This document shows positions 1-6,796 of a stretch of DNA of 6,905 bases, one piece after another (position 1 is the first letter of the stretch; the number at the start of each line of letters is the position of its first letter). The position numbers were made by a program, and so were the translations under genes. Below the pieces are notes generated by a model, which saw only the letters and a list, made by a program, of their open reading frames with translations, ran no database searches and was not told the DNA's origin. Location: contig LATQ01000001.1 in assembly GCA_001017865.1 (NCBI GenBank), positions 230,609-237,513 on the forward strand, written 5' to 3'. Origin of the DNA: Rhodococcus sp. IITR03. Its GTDB lineage: Bacteria; Actinomycetota; Actinomycetes; Mycobacteriales; Mycobacteriaceae.

Positions 1-418
1 CGGCGTGGGCGGCGTAGAGCGGGCGCCGTCGGGGACCGGGGGATCGCCCGCGCCGCGGTTGCCGCGAGCTCCGCAGCCTCGCTCATCTCCGCAGAATCGA
101 GCACGTCCTGCCCGAGGACCCGCCGGTGGAGAGCGTCGAGTCCGCGCAACCGCGCCGCGATGATCGCGGCCGGTTCGGCGCTCTGCCACACGGCCGGGAC
201 GGCCGATGCCACCAGGCGGGGCGAGAAGCTGTAGAACGTCGCCGTCACCACCCCGGGGCCGACAGCACCAGAGGTGCCGCGCGTCCACCGAAGTACTGCG
301 CAGCCGGTCCGTCGACACCCAGCGCGGCGAGTTCGCTCGCGATGTCCGGCGCGAAGTAGACGACCGCGTGCAGCAGTTCGAATGCGCGGGCAGCACGCCC
401 GGCCGAAGTGGGATCCAT
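1..418 (-). CDS. SCO6745-family protein, N-terminal part, three apparent 1-base deletions
   Basis: The gene starts at ATG 418 and runs off the left edge. The first stretch reads MDPTSAGRAARAFELLHAVV, then a YFAPD segment and QYFGGRAAPL. A premature stop follows, but one added G in the run at 251-254 continues it as VVTATFYSFSPRLVASAVPA, VWQSAEPAAIIAARLRGLDA and LHRRVLGQDVL. Two more single-base losses (about 26-27 and 38-42) would restore a GRPLYAAHA-like ending before the edge. The pattern (helical start, YFxGRAAPLG, then VVTAxFYxFxP and VxxVW) is that of the SCO6745 family, which I recognise from memory. Its biochemical role is unknown to me. It lies 45 bp downstream of uvrB on the same strand but appears to have its own -10 box. 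The family call is fairly secure; the C-terminus is not visible. Confidence 0.72.
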
Positions 419-426
419 GGGAAGCG

Positions 427-432
427 ACCCTA
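427..432 (-). promoter_or_regulatory. -10 box for the SCO6745-family gene (leaderless type)
   Basis: On the minus strand TAGGGT fits the actinobacterial TANNNT -10 element and ends 8 nt before the ATG at 418. No Shine-Dalgarno sequence precedes the ATG, so transcription may begin at or next to the start codon. No -35 match is evident. The hexamer is short, so this is suggestive only. Confidence 0.35.
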
Positions 433-463
433 CCGAGTCGCCGGCGCCGACCGGGGCGGGTGA

Positions 464-2619
464 CTACTTCAGGCCCGCGGCGTCCATCCCGCGTAGTTCC
501 TTCTTCAGATCGGAGATCTCGTCGCGGAGCCGTGCGGCCAACTCGAACTGCAGGTCGCGGGCGGCCTGCATCATCTGGTCGGTGAGCTGCTGCACGAGAT
601 CGGCGAGCTCGGCGCGCGGCATCGTCGAGGTGTCGCGACCTTCCACGACACCGGAGCTGACGGCCCGCCCGGACTCGCCCTGGGCTCGGCGACCACGCGA
701 GGCGTTGCGGCCGGAGCCGCCCACCTCGACGGCCTCGGTGTCCTCGGCCTCCTGATAGACCTGGTCGAGGATGTCGGCGATCTTCTTGCGCAGCGGCTTC
801 GGATCGAGACCGTGTTCGGTGTTGTAGGCGATCTGCTTCTCGCGACGCCGTTCGGTCTCCTCGATGGCCCGCGCCATCGAGTCGGTGATCTTGTCGGCGT
901 ACATGTGCACTTCGCCGGAGACGTTGCGGGCGCGCGGCCGATGGTCTGGATCAGCGAGGTCGTCGACCGCAGGAAGCCTTCCTTGTCGGCGTCGAGGATC
1001 GCCACCAGCGACACCTCGGGGAGGTCGAGACCCTCACGAAGCAGGTTGATGCCGACGAGCACGTCGTATTCACCCAGACGCAGCTGTCGCAGCAGTTCGA
1101 CCGGCGCAGGGTGTCGATGTCGGAGTGCAGATAGCGCACCCGGATACCGAGTTCGAGCAGGTAGTCGGTGAGGTCCTCGGCCATCTTCTTGGTGAGCGTG
1201 GTGACGAGGACACGTTCGTCGCGCTCGGCGCGTTCGCGGATCTCGTGCACGAGATCGTCGATCTGACCCTTGGTGGGCTTGACGACGACCTGCGGGTCGA
1301 CGAGGCCGGTGGGCGGATGACCTGCTCGACGAACTCGCCGCCGGTCTGCCCGAGCTCGTACGGGCCGGGGGTGGCCGACAGGTAGACCGTCTGCCCGATG
1401 CGGGCGGCGAACTCCTCCCAGGTCAGGGGCCGGTTGTCGACCGCCGACGGGAGACGGAAACCGAAGTCGACGAGGTTGCGCTTGCGCGACATGTCGCCCT
1501 CGTACATCGCGCCGATCTGCGGCACGGTGACGTGCGACTCGTCGATGACCAGGAGGAAGTCCTCCGGGAAGTAGTCGATGAGCGTCGCCGGCGCGGACCC
1601 GGCGGGGCGTCCGTCGATGTGACGGGAGTAGTTCTCGATGCCGGAGCAGAAGCCGACCTGCCGGATCATCTCGATGTCGTACTGGGTGCGCATGCGCAGA
1701 CGCTGAGCCTCGAGCAGCTTGCCGCGGTTCTCCAGATCGGCCAGGCGCTCCTCGAGTTCGGCCTCGATGCTCGCGACGGCGCGTTCCATGCGCTCGGGGC
1801 CGGCCACGTAGTGGGTCGCCGGGAAGATGCGCAGGGAGTCGACCTTGCGCACGACATCGCCCGTGAGTGGGTGCAGGTAGTACAGCGCGTCGATCTCGTC
1901 GCCGAAGAACTCGATCCGCACGGCGAGTTCCTCGTAGGCGGGGATGATGTCGACGGTGTCGCCCTTGACGCGGAACGATCCGCGGGTGAACGCCATGTCG
2001 TTGCGGGCGTACTGGACGTCGACGAGCAGGCGCAGCAGCGCGTCGCGCGGCACTTCCACACCGACCTCGAGCTGGATGGACCGGTCGAGATAGGACTGCG
2101 GGGTACCGAGACCGTAGATGCACGAGACGGACGCGACCACCACGACGTCGCGGCGGGACAGCAGCGACGAGGTGGCGGAGTGCCGCAGCCGCTCGACGTC
2201 GTCGTTGATCGACGAGTCCTTCTCGATGTAGGTGTCGGTCTGCGCGATGTACGCCTCGGGCTGGTAGTAGTCGTAGTACGACACGAAGTACTCGACCGCG
2301 TTGTTGGGCAACATGTCTCGCAGCTCGTTGGCGAGCTGCGCGGCGAGGGTCTTGTTGGGCGCCATCACGAGGGTGGGTCGCTGGACGCGTTCGATGAGCC
2401 ACGCGGTGGTGGCGGACTTGCCGGTACCGGTGGCACCGAGCAGGACGACGTCCTTCTCCCCGACTTCAGCCGACGCTCGAGCTCGTCGATGGCGGCGGGC
2501 TGATCGCCGGCCGGTTCGTACTCGCTGACGACCTCGAAGCGGGCCTCGGTGCGCTCGATCTCACCCACCGGCCGGAACTCGGAGTGTGCGACGACGGGAT
2601 GTTCACTTGCGAACGCCAT
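464..2619 (-). CDS. uvrB: UvrB, excinuclease ABC subunit B (four apparent 1-base deletions)
   Basis: UvrB is the DNA-loading helicase of nucleotide excision repair. It receives damaged DNA from UvrA, opens it with its beta-hairpin and recruits UvrC for the dual incision. Restoring one base at each of four sites (2458-2461, 1311-1313, 1101-1102, about 931) gives one 719-residue protein of normal family length. Landmarks in the restored protein: Walker A GATGTGKS at 62-69; the damage-binding hairpin region [20 protein letters not shown] from 115; [11 protein letters not shown] near 162-172; motif II DESH at 360-363; YLSATPGP of the helicase core; [13 protein letters not shown] and [10 protein letters not shown] of the second RecA lobe; and a C-terminal UVR domain ([20 protein letters not shown], then [13 protein letters not shown]), which contacts UvrC. 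A polar, glycine-rich linker precedes the UVR domain. The ATG at 2619 ([10 protein letters not shown]) is chosen because a -10 box lies 7 nt upstream. Divergent from the DUF402 gene. Identity is certain; the frameshifts are most likely sequence errors. Confidence 0.97.
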
Positions 2620-2626
2620 GGAATCC

Positions 2627-2632
2627 AGAGTA
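2627..2632 (-). promoter_or_regulatory. -10 box for uvrB (leaderless type)
   Basis: Minus-strand TACTCT (TANNNT) ends 7 nt before the uvrB ATG at 2619, placing the expected transcript start on the start codon. There is no Shine-Dalgarno sequence in the 7 nt between them. I found no complete actinobacterial LexA box (TCGAAC-N4-GTTCGA) in the 78-bp divergent region, so SOS control through a standard site is not supported here. Confidence 0.45.
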
Positions 2633-2684
2633 AGCGCTCCCACCGACACACATCGTGGTCCTGCGTGCGGCACGGTTCGCCCGC

Positions 2685-2690
2685 TAGCGT
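2685..2690 (+). promoter_or_regulatory. -10 box for the DUF402 gene (leaderless type)
   Basis: TAGCGT (TANNNT) lies 7 nt before the GTG at 2698. No Shine-Dalgarno sequence is present. This supports GTG 2698 over the in-frame GTG at 2689, which would overlap the -10 hexamer itself. Confidence 0.42.
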
Positions 2691-2697
2691 GCATCCC

Positions 2698-3205
2698 GTG
2701 CCCGCGACCCCGCATCCCGTGAAGACCGAGACGTTCGACGTCGCCGCGAAGACCAACATCGACCCGAAGGCTTCGTGCGCGCGGTCGACGAGTACCGCGT
2801 CGAGGAGTGGGGGCTGTACATGGCGCGACCGTCCGACCACCCGCAGTTCCATTATCTCGAATCGTGGTTGCTGCCGGACCTGCGCCTGCGGGCCTCGATC
2901 TTCCACTTCACCCCGGGCAACGAACGCGACCAGGACCGGTACGTCGACGTCGGCGAGTTCCGGCGCGACGGCGATGTCTGGTACTCCCACGACCACTATC
3001 TCGACCTGATCGTCCGCACCGGTCGCGACACCGCCGTCGAGGACATCGACGAACTGGTCGTCGCGGTCACCGCCGGCATGATCGACGCGGCCACGGCCGA
3101 GACCGCGATCGACACGGCGCTGCGGGCGGTGGACGGCATTGCCGCGCACGGTCACGATCTCGACGCGTGGCTCCGCGAGCGGGCGCGCCCGTCCGCTGGC
3201 GCTGA
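2698..3205 (+). CDS. DUF402 domain protein (two apparent 1-base deletions)
   Basis: One missing G at 2769-2770 and one at 3181-3183 split the gene. Restored, it encodes 169 residues, from VPATPHPVK to a clean ending RERGAPVRWR and stop at 3203-3205. The core is DUF402-like: a compact beta-barrel segment ([11 protein letters not shown], near 63-73), then HDHYLDLIV near 98-106 and [10 protein letters not shown] near 115-124. The family's acidic metal-binding positions are visible as D99, D103, D116, D118 and E119. Characterised relatives such as FomD are metal-dependent nucleotide hydrolases, so a phosphatase activity on a nucleotide is possible but not shown here. From memory, a gene of this type also sits divergently next to uvrB in Mycobacterium (Rv1632c beside Rv1633), so the pairing appears conserved. 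Start choice rests on the leaderless-type promoter; GTG 2719 is a later alternative. The gene converges on the response regulator. Confidence 0.8.
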
Positions 3206-3254
3206 GCACTCGCTCTTCCGCGCCGGCACCGCGACCCCGAAGATCCGATCCTCA

Positions 3255-3272
3255 GATCCTCAGTGCAGGATC
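3255..3272. repeat. Short hairpin and 8-bp tandem repeat at the convergent gene ends
   Basis: GATCCT at 3255-3260 and AGGATC at 3267-3272 form a perfect 6-bp inverted repeat around a 6-nt loop. The left arm belongs to the second copy of a tandem 8-bp repeat (GATCCTCA at 3247-3254 and 3255-3262), and the regulator's stop codon lies within that copy. It sits between the converging DUF402 and regulator genes, where a two-way terminator would be useful. The stem is short and has no T tract, so termination is only a guess. Confidence 0.25.
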
Positions 3273-3898
3273 CCCTCCCGCAACGCGCGCAGGACCGCAT
3301 TCGTGCGGTCCCGCGCGCCGAGTTTGAGCAAGATCGACGACACGTGGTTCTTCACCGTGCCCTCGGCGAGGAACAGCGCTTCGGCGATCGTGCGGTTGCC
3401 GAAGCCTTCCGCCATCAATCGCAGCACTTCGACTTCGCGTGCGGTCAAGTCCTGTACGCCGACGGTGTCGTCGGGCAGCGGGGCGGACCTGATGGCGCGC
3501 AGCAGCCGGTCGGTGATCGAGGGCGCGACGAGCGTGCCTCCCTCGTCGAGGGTCCGCACTGCACGGGTGAGCTGGTCCAAGGTCACGTCCTTGAGCAGAT
3601 ATCCGCGAGCACCGGCCCGCAGCGCCGCGAGGACGAGTTGGTCGTCGTCGAAGGTCGTGAGCACGAGCACAGGAATCTCGATGCCCTGCTCGCGCAGGCG
3701 GTCGAGTGTCCAGATGCCGTCGGCACCGGGCATACGCAGGTCGAGGAGCACCACGTCCGGGGATGTCACGACGATGACCTCGAGCGCGACCCGCCCATCG
3801 TCCGCTTCAGCGACCACCTCGAAGCCCGCCATCTCCAGCAGGGTGCGGATACCCTGCCGTACGAGGGTCTGATCGTCGACCACCACGAGACGGGTCAC
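3260..3898 (-). CDS. NarL/LuxR-family response regulator, intact
   Basis: A 212-residue response regulator with no frame breaks. The receiver domain (about 2-118) has the acidic pair D8-D9, phospho-acceptor D53 in VVLLDLRMPG, the switch threonine in VLTTF (T81/T82) and K103 in LLKD. The C-terminal GerE/LuxR-type helix-turn-helix (about 149-208) reads LTAREVEVLRLMAEGFGNRT and then IAEALFLAEGTVKNHVSSIL. By family rules the paired kinase phosphorylates D53, the protein dimerises and it binds an inverted repeat upstream of its targets. The GTG start at 3898 overlaps the kinase stop in a GTGA arrangement, which indicates translational coupling in one operon. Its likely target is the adjacent ABC exporter, divergent from the operon, through the inverted repeat at 5027-5069. 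The signal is not deducible. Confidence 0.95.
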   Translation of the reverse strand: MTRLVVVDDQTLVRQGIRTLLEMAGFEVVAEADDGRVALEVIVVTSPDVVLLDLRMPGADGIWTLDRLREQGIEIPVLVLTTFDDDQLVLAALRAGARGYLLKDVTLDQLTRAVRTLDEGGTLVAPSITDRLLRAIRSAPLPDDTVGVQDLTAREVEVLRLMAEGFGNRTIAEALFLAEGTVKNHVSSILLKLGARDRTNAVLRALREGILH

Positions 3899-4993
3899 GG
3901 CGCAGGCACCCGGGCCGTCACGCGGAATCCCCGACTCCCGTCGACGGTCACTTCTCCGCCAAGCGCCTCGAATCGCTCGGACAGCCCTCGCAAGCCGTTC
4001 CCGATCACCGGCGTGCGGGCACCGGATCCGTCGTCGACGGCCGACATGGCCGTCCCCCTGCCGTCACCGGTCACGGCGACCCGGAGTTCGCGGGCGTCGG
4101 CGTGGCGGAGGGTGTTGGTGACGATCTCCTGCAACGCCCGCACGAAGGCGACGACTTCCTCGTCCCCCACCCGCACTTCGGGATCGACGGCGATCGACAC
4201 GTCCAGGCCGGGGAGGTCGTGCGCCACCCGGTGCAGGGCGTCCGCGAGATCGCGTGGTTCGGCGCGCAACTCCCCACTGTGTTCCGGACGTCGGAGAGGA
4301 GTGCGCGCGCGACCCCGGCCGCACGCTCGACGTGCTCGTGTGCGCCGTCGCCGTCTCGATGGCGAGCGGCCTCGAGTTCGAGGGCGAGCACCGTGAGCTG
4401 GTGGCCGATCAGATCGTGGAGGTCGCGGGAGATCCGCAGGCGTTCGGCGGTGCGCGCCGATTCGGCCAGCAGCACCGTCGCGGCCCGTAGGTCGACGTGG
4501 GTTTCGGTGAGTTCCCGGCGCATGCGCTGTTCCCGGAGCAGCGACACCGATCCGAAGACGGTGGCGAACTGGATCAGCAGGTAGAAGCCGACCATCAGGG
4601 GGATCTCGCCGGCCGCACCCGGGATCGCGGCGGACGCGGCGAGCACGACCGTGTTCAGCGCGACGATCGTCAGCGCCACCTGCACCGGCACCAGATAGAC
4701 GCTCACCGCGGCGGTGACGACCAGCAGGATCGGAAGCAGTCCCATCGCCGGGGCGGTCGCAACGACGGCCCACGACGATCCGACGGCGACCGCGAGTGCG
4801 AAACGGGCTCTCCGCGAGCGCTGTTCGATCACCGCTGCCCAGAACAACGCCGTCACGGTGACGACGAACAGCGCGGCCCACACGCCCCTGGGGATCCTCG
4901 GGTCGCGGCTCCGAACAACACCGGAAGTCCCACGGCCACCACGATCACGAGCATCGCCAGGCCCGACAGCTCGTCTGCAGTCCATCGACGCAC
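3895..4993 (-). CDS. Sensor histidine kinase, HisKA_3 type (two apparent 1-base deletions)
   Basis: A membrane sensor kinase partnered with the downstream regulator. Restoring one base at 4885-4888 and one at 4272-4275 gives 366 residues. The N-terminal half (about 11-155) has around six hydrophobic segments, beginning LAMLVIVVAVGLPVLFG, with very short loops, so it probably senses a ligand or membrane state within the bilayer. A helical linker leads to the HisKA_3 dimerisation domain, with phospho-acceptor H193 in RISRDLHDLIGHQLT. The ATPase domain has the N box EIVTN (N294), the G1-like VDDGSG at 320-325 and G2-like GNGLRGL at 332-338. The chosen start is GTG 4993, because a -10 box ends 6 nt upstream and this frame supplies the first membrane helix once the 4885-4888 base is restored. 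Divergent from the ABC exporter. This kinase class next to an ABC-2 exporter is common in Gram-positive drug-response systems. Confidence 0.92.
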
Positions 4994-4999
4994 ATCACC

Positions 5000-5005
5000 A
5001 CTGTA
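5000..5005 (-). promoter_or_regulatory. -10 box for the kinase-regulator operon (leaderless type)
   Basis: Minus-strand TACAGT (TANNNT) ends 6 nt before the GTG at 4993. There is no Shine-Dalgarno sequence and no recognisable -35 hexamer. The nearer arm of the inverted repeat (5027-5040) would lie at about -35 to -48, where a class II activator binds. Confidence 0.45.
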
Positions 5006-5026
5006 GGGCTCGGTGACCTCGTGGGG

Positions 5027-5069
5027 GCGTGCCGAAAGTCATGGGCGCCGATCCCGACTTTCGGCACGC
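5027..5069. promoter_or_regulatory. Perfect inverted repeat, candidate operator of the NarL-type regulator
   Basis: GCGTGCCGAAAGTC at 5027-5040 and its exact reverse complement GACTTTCGGCACGC at 5056-5069 are separated by 15 bp. Fourteen paired bases without mismatch in a short intergenic region are unlikely by chance. The centre (5048) lies 55 bp from the kinase start codon and 57 bp from the ATPase start codon, so it faces both promoters equally. Each arm would overlap the missing -35 of its nearer promoter. This fits a dimeric response regulator acting on both operons. Binding by the neighbouring regulator is inferred, not shown. A cruciform or mRNA hairpin is an alternative, but the position ahead of both promoters argues against a terminator. 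Confidence 0.72.
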
Positions 5070-5091
5070 GCGCCGCGGAAGCGTCCACTCG

Positions 5092-5097
5092 TAGCGT
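5092..5097 (+). promoter_or_regulatory. -10 box for the ABC exporter operon (leaderless type)
   Basis: TAGCGT (TANNNT) lies 7 nt before the ATG at 5105. A GAGG sits only a few bases from the ATG, too close to be a normal ribosome binding site, so a leaderless transcript is the better reading. No -35 hexamer is seen; the right arm of the inverted repeat covers about -36 to -49. Confidence 0.45.
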
Positions 5098-5104
5098 CGA
5101 GGAC

Positions 5105-5856
5105 ATGGACGGTCTCCAGAACGAGCAGGGCACACCGGCGATCGTCGCCGAGCACCTCTGCAAGCGCTACGGCAATACGGTCGCCGTACACGATGTGAGC
5201 GTGACGGTCGGCATCGGTGAGACCGTCGGAATCGTGGGTGTGAACGGCGCCGGAAAGACGACCACGGTCGAGACGATCGCCGGATTGCGGGCACCCGACG
5301 GCGGCAGGGTGCGCGTGCTCGGTCTCGATCCACTGCGGGATCGGACGGCGCTGCGGCAGGTGCTCGGCGTCCAACTGCAACGGGCGACCCTCCACACGCG
5401 CTGACCGCGCGGGAACTCGTCGACCTGTACCGCAGCTTCTACCCCGACCCTGTCCCGGCCGCGGAACTCCTGGACTCGGTCGAACTGTCCGATCGGGGCG
5501 ACACGCGGTTCGAGAATCTCTCCGGCGGTCAGCAGCAACGATTGTCGGTGGCACTCGCTCTCGTCGGCAGGCCTCGCGTGGTCGTCCTCGACGAACTCAC
5601 CACCGGTCTCGACCCGCGAGCGCGGCGCCGGATGTGGTCGGCGATCGAACGGTTGCGCGCCGACGGCGTCGCGGTTCTGCTGGTCAGCCACGCGATGGAG
5701 GAGATCGAGCATCTGTGCGACCGGGTCGTGCTGTTGGACCGCGGACGCGTCGTCGCGGTCGGCACGCCTGCGGGGATCGTCGAGAGCGCCGGGGCCGCCG
5801 ACCTGGACGACGCCTTCGTCGCACTCACCGGCCGGGACCTCGGGGAGACGCGATGA
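5105..5856 (+). CDS. ABC-2 type exporter, ATP-binding subunit (one apparent 1-base deletion)
   Basis: The cytoplasmic ATPase of an ABC-2 exporter. One missing base near 5397 causes an early stop; restored, the protein is 250 residues. Motifs in order: Walker A GVNGAGKT at 45-52, Q-loop at Q90 in GVQLQ, signature LSGGQQQR at 139-146, Walker B VVVLDE at 159-164, D-loop GLDP, and H-loop histidine H196 in LVSHAMEE. The residue after the catalytic glutamate is leucine (DELTTGLDP) where most exporters have proline. The architecture is that of daunorubicin-resistance-type (DrrA-like) exporters, which pair with a small ABC-2 permease. The start ATG 5105 (MDGLQNEQG) is preferred because it follows the -10 box; the frame is open further upstream, but that would run through the inverted repeat. 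The stop overlaps the permease start in ATGA. Substrate unknown. Confidence 0.95.
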
Positions 5857-6619
5857 CCGCCTCGAGACTCACCGCCCGGGCGCCACGGCATGGCTGATGC
5901 TGGTCCGCTGCGAAGCGAAGATGGTGATGCGGGACACCGCCGGGCTCATCGTGCCGGTCGGGTTGCCGTTGCTGATCCTGGCGATGAGTGCGTCGACAGC
6001 GAGCACCGAGACGGTGGTGAACGAGCGCACGGTGCTCGAGGTGTTCGTCCTGCCTTGGTGATCGCGATCGTGGTCGCCACGATCGGTCTCGTCAACATGC
6101 CGAGTTTTCTCGCCTACTACCGGCTTTCGGGCATCCTACGGAGCTGTCCGTCACGCCCGCCTCACCCGCGATGATGCTCGTCGGCCAGGTCGTGGTCGGC
6201 GCCGTGCAGACGCTGCTCGGTGTCGGTGCGGCTCTGCTCGCGGCATTCTCGTTCTTCGGTGCTCGCCCTCCCGTCGATCCGTTCGCGGCGGTCGGAGTCT
6301 TCGCTCTGGTCATGGGAGCGATGTATGCCGTGGGGATGATCGTCGCGGCGATCGCGCCGACTCCCAACGCAGCGGTGGCGATCGGACTCGTCGTCTTCTT
6401 CGCCCTGGGAGCATGCGGCGGGTTGTTCGGCAGTCCCGATGCGCTACCCGATCCGGTCGCGCAGGTCGGGGGGTGGCTGCCCTTCGGGGCCTCCGTCGAG
6501 GCGTTGTCGGCGGCATGGGCCGGCACCGCGATCGCACCCGCGAACCTCATCGGTCTCGCCGCCGCGATCGGGGTGGGCGCGGCGTCGCCGCGACGGTCTT
6601 CCGGTGGGATCGTTCGTGA
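5853..6619 (+). CDS. ABC-2 type exporter, permease subunit (four apparent 1-base deletions)
   Basis: The membrane partner of the preceding ATPase. It starts at an ATG overlapping the ATPase stop (ATGA), with a good GGGGAG ribosome binding site 5 nt upstream. Single-base losses at about 5878-5884, 6053-6056, 6140-6141 and 6581-6582 break it into pieces. Restored, it is about 256 residues, from MTASRLTARA to a basic end FRWDRS. Six hydrophobic segments can be traced, including AGLIVPVGLPLLILAM, VLPLVIAIVVATIGLVNMPS, GQVVVGAVQTLLGVGAALLA, FALVMGAMYAVGMIVAAIA and AVAIGLVVFFALGACGGLFG. The cytoplasmic YYRLSGILRxLSVTP segment between the second and third is typical of ABC-2 permeases. Such subunits export drugs, lipids or peptides; nothing here points to a particular substrate. 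The gene converges on the flavin reductase remnant. Confidence 0.9.
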
Positions 6620-6796
6620 CGGCGGGCCGACCGCGCAGGTGCCGCGCGTGATCTGCCGAGCAAGTTCTTTTGCAGCTCTGCCGATTCGGGTGCTCAGCGC
6701 GGCACCGGCCCCGAAGTCCTCGATCGCGGCGAACACCCCCGTGGGCACGACGAGCGCGCAGGTAGCTCAGCAGGGGACGACGATGCGGCGGGTCAT
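6620..6796 (-). pseudogene. CE1759-type FMN reductase, internally deleted remnant
   Basis: The gene opens at ATG 6796 with MTRRIVV, the usual opening of this NAD(P)H-dependent FMN reductase family, preceded by a GGAGG site 4 nt upstream. It then jumps directly into the family's C-terminal region, readable as PLLSYLRA (about 6752-6776) and, after a further frame slip, VVPTGVFAAIEDFGAGAALS and TRIGRAAKELARQI (6748 down to 6650). From memory of the family, well over 100 residues holding the flavin-binding core are absent. No stop is visible where the protein should end, so the left boundary is set at the permease stop. The loss may be real or an assembly collapse. ATGA overlap with the gene upstream suggests an operon. 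Family identity is by motif memory only. Confidence 0.55.

Noticed and set aside
126..463. Arg-rich plus-strand open frames at the left end
   Set aside because: They are shadows of the minus-strand SCO6745-family gene and have no promoter, ribosome site or recognisable domain.
1070..2368. uvrB fragments as real separate genes or programmed frameshifting
   Set aside because: Four slips in one gene, all in the same direction, with no slippery heptamer or stimulator, and similar slips in unrelated neighbours, point to sequence error.
1532..2503. A 323-codon open frame on the plus strand opposite uvrB
   Set aside because: It is the antisense shadow of uvrB, rich in Val, Asp, Arg and Gly with no domain. 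The minus strand encodes textbook UvrB over the same bases.
2664..2680. Possible LexA (SOS) box upstream of uvrB
   Set aside because: Only one GCGAAC-like half is present. The second half does not match the palindrome.
3206..3872. Long plus-strand extension of the DUF402 frame through the regulator gene
   Set aside because: Adding one G at 3181-3183 ends the protein naturally at 3205. The rest is Ser/Arg-rich antisense of an intact response regulator.
5027..5069. Inverted repeat as a transcription terminator
   Set aside because: It precedes both divergent starts, has a 15-nt spacer and no T tract on either side. An operator fits the position better.
6092..6640. Continuation of the minus-strand reductase frame deep into the permease
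   Set aside because: Beyond ELARQI the translation is antisense to permease membrane segments and loses family resemblance.
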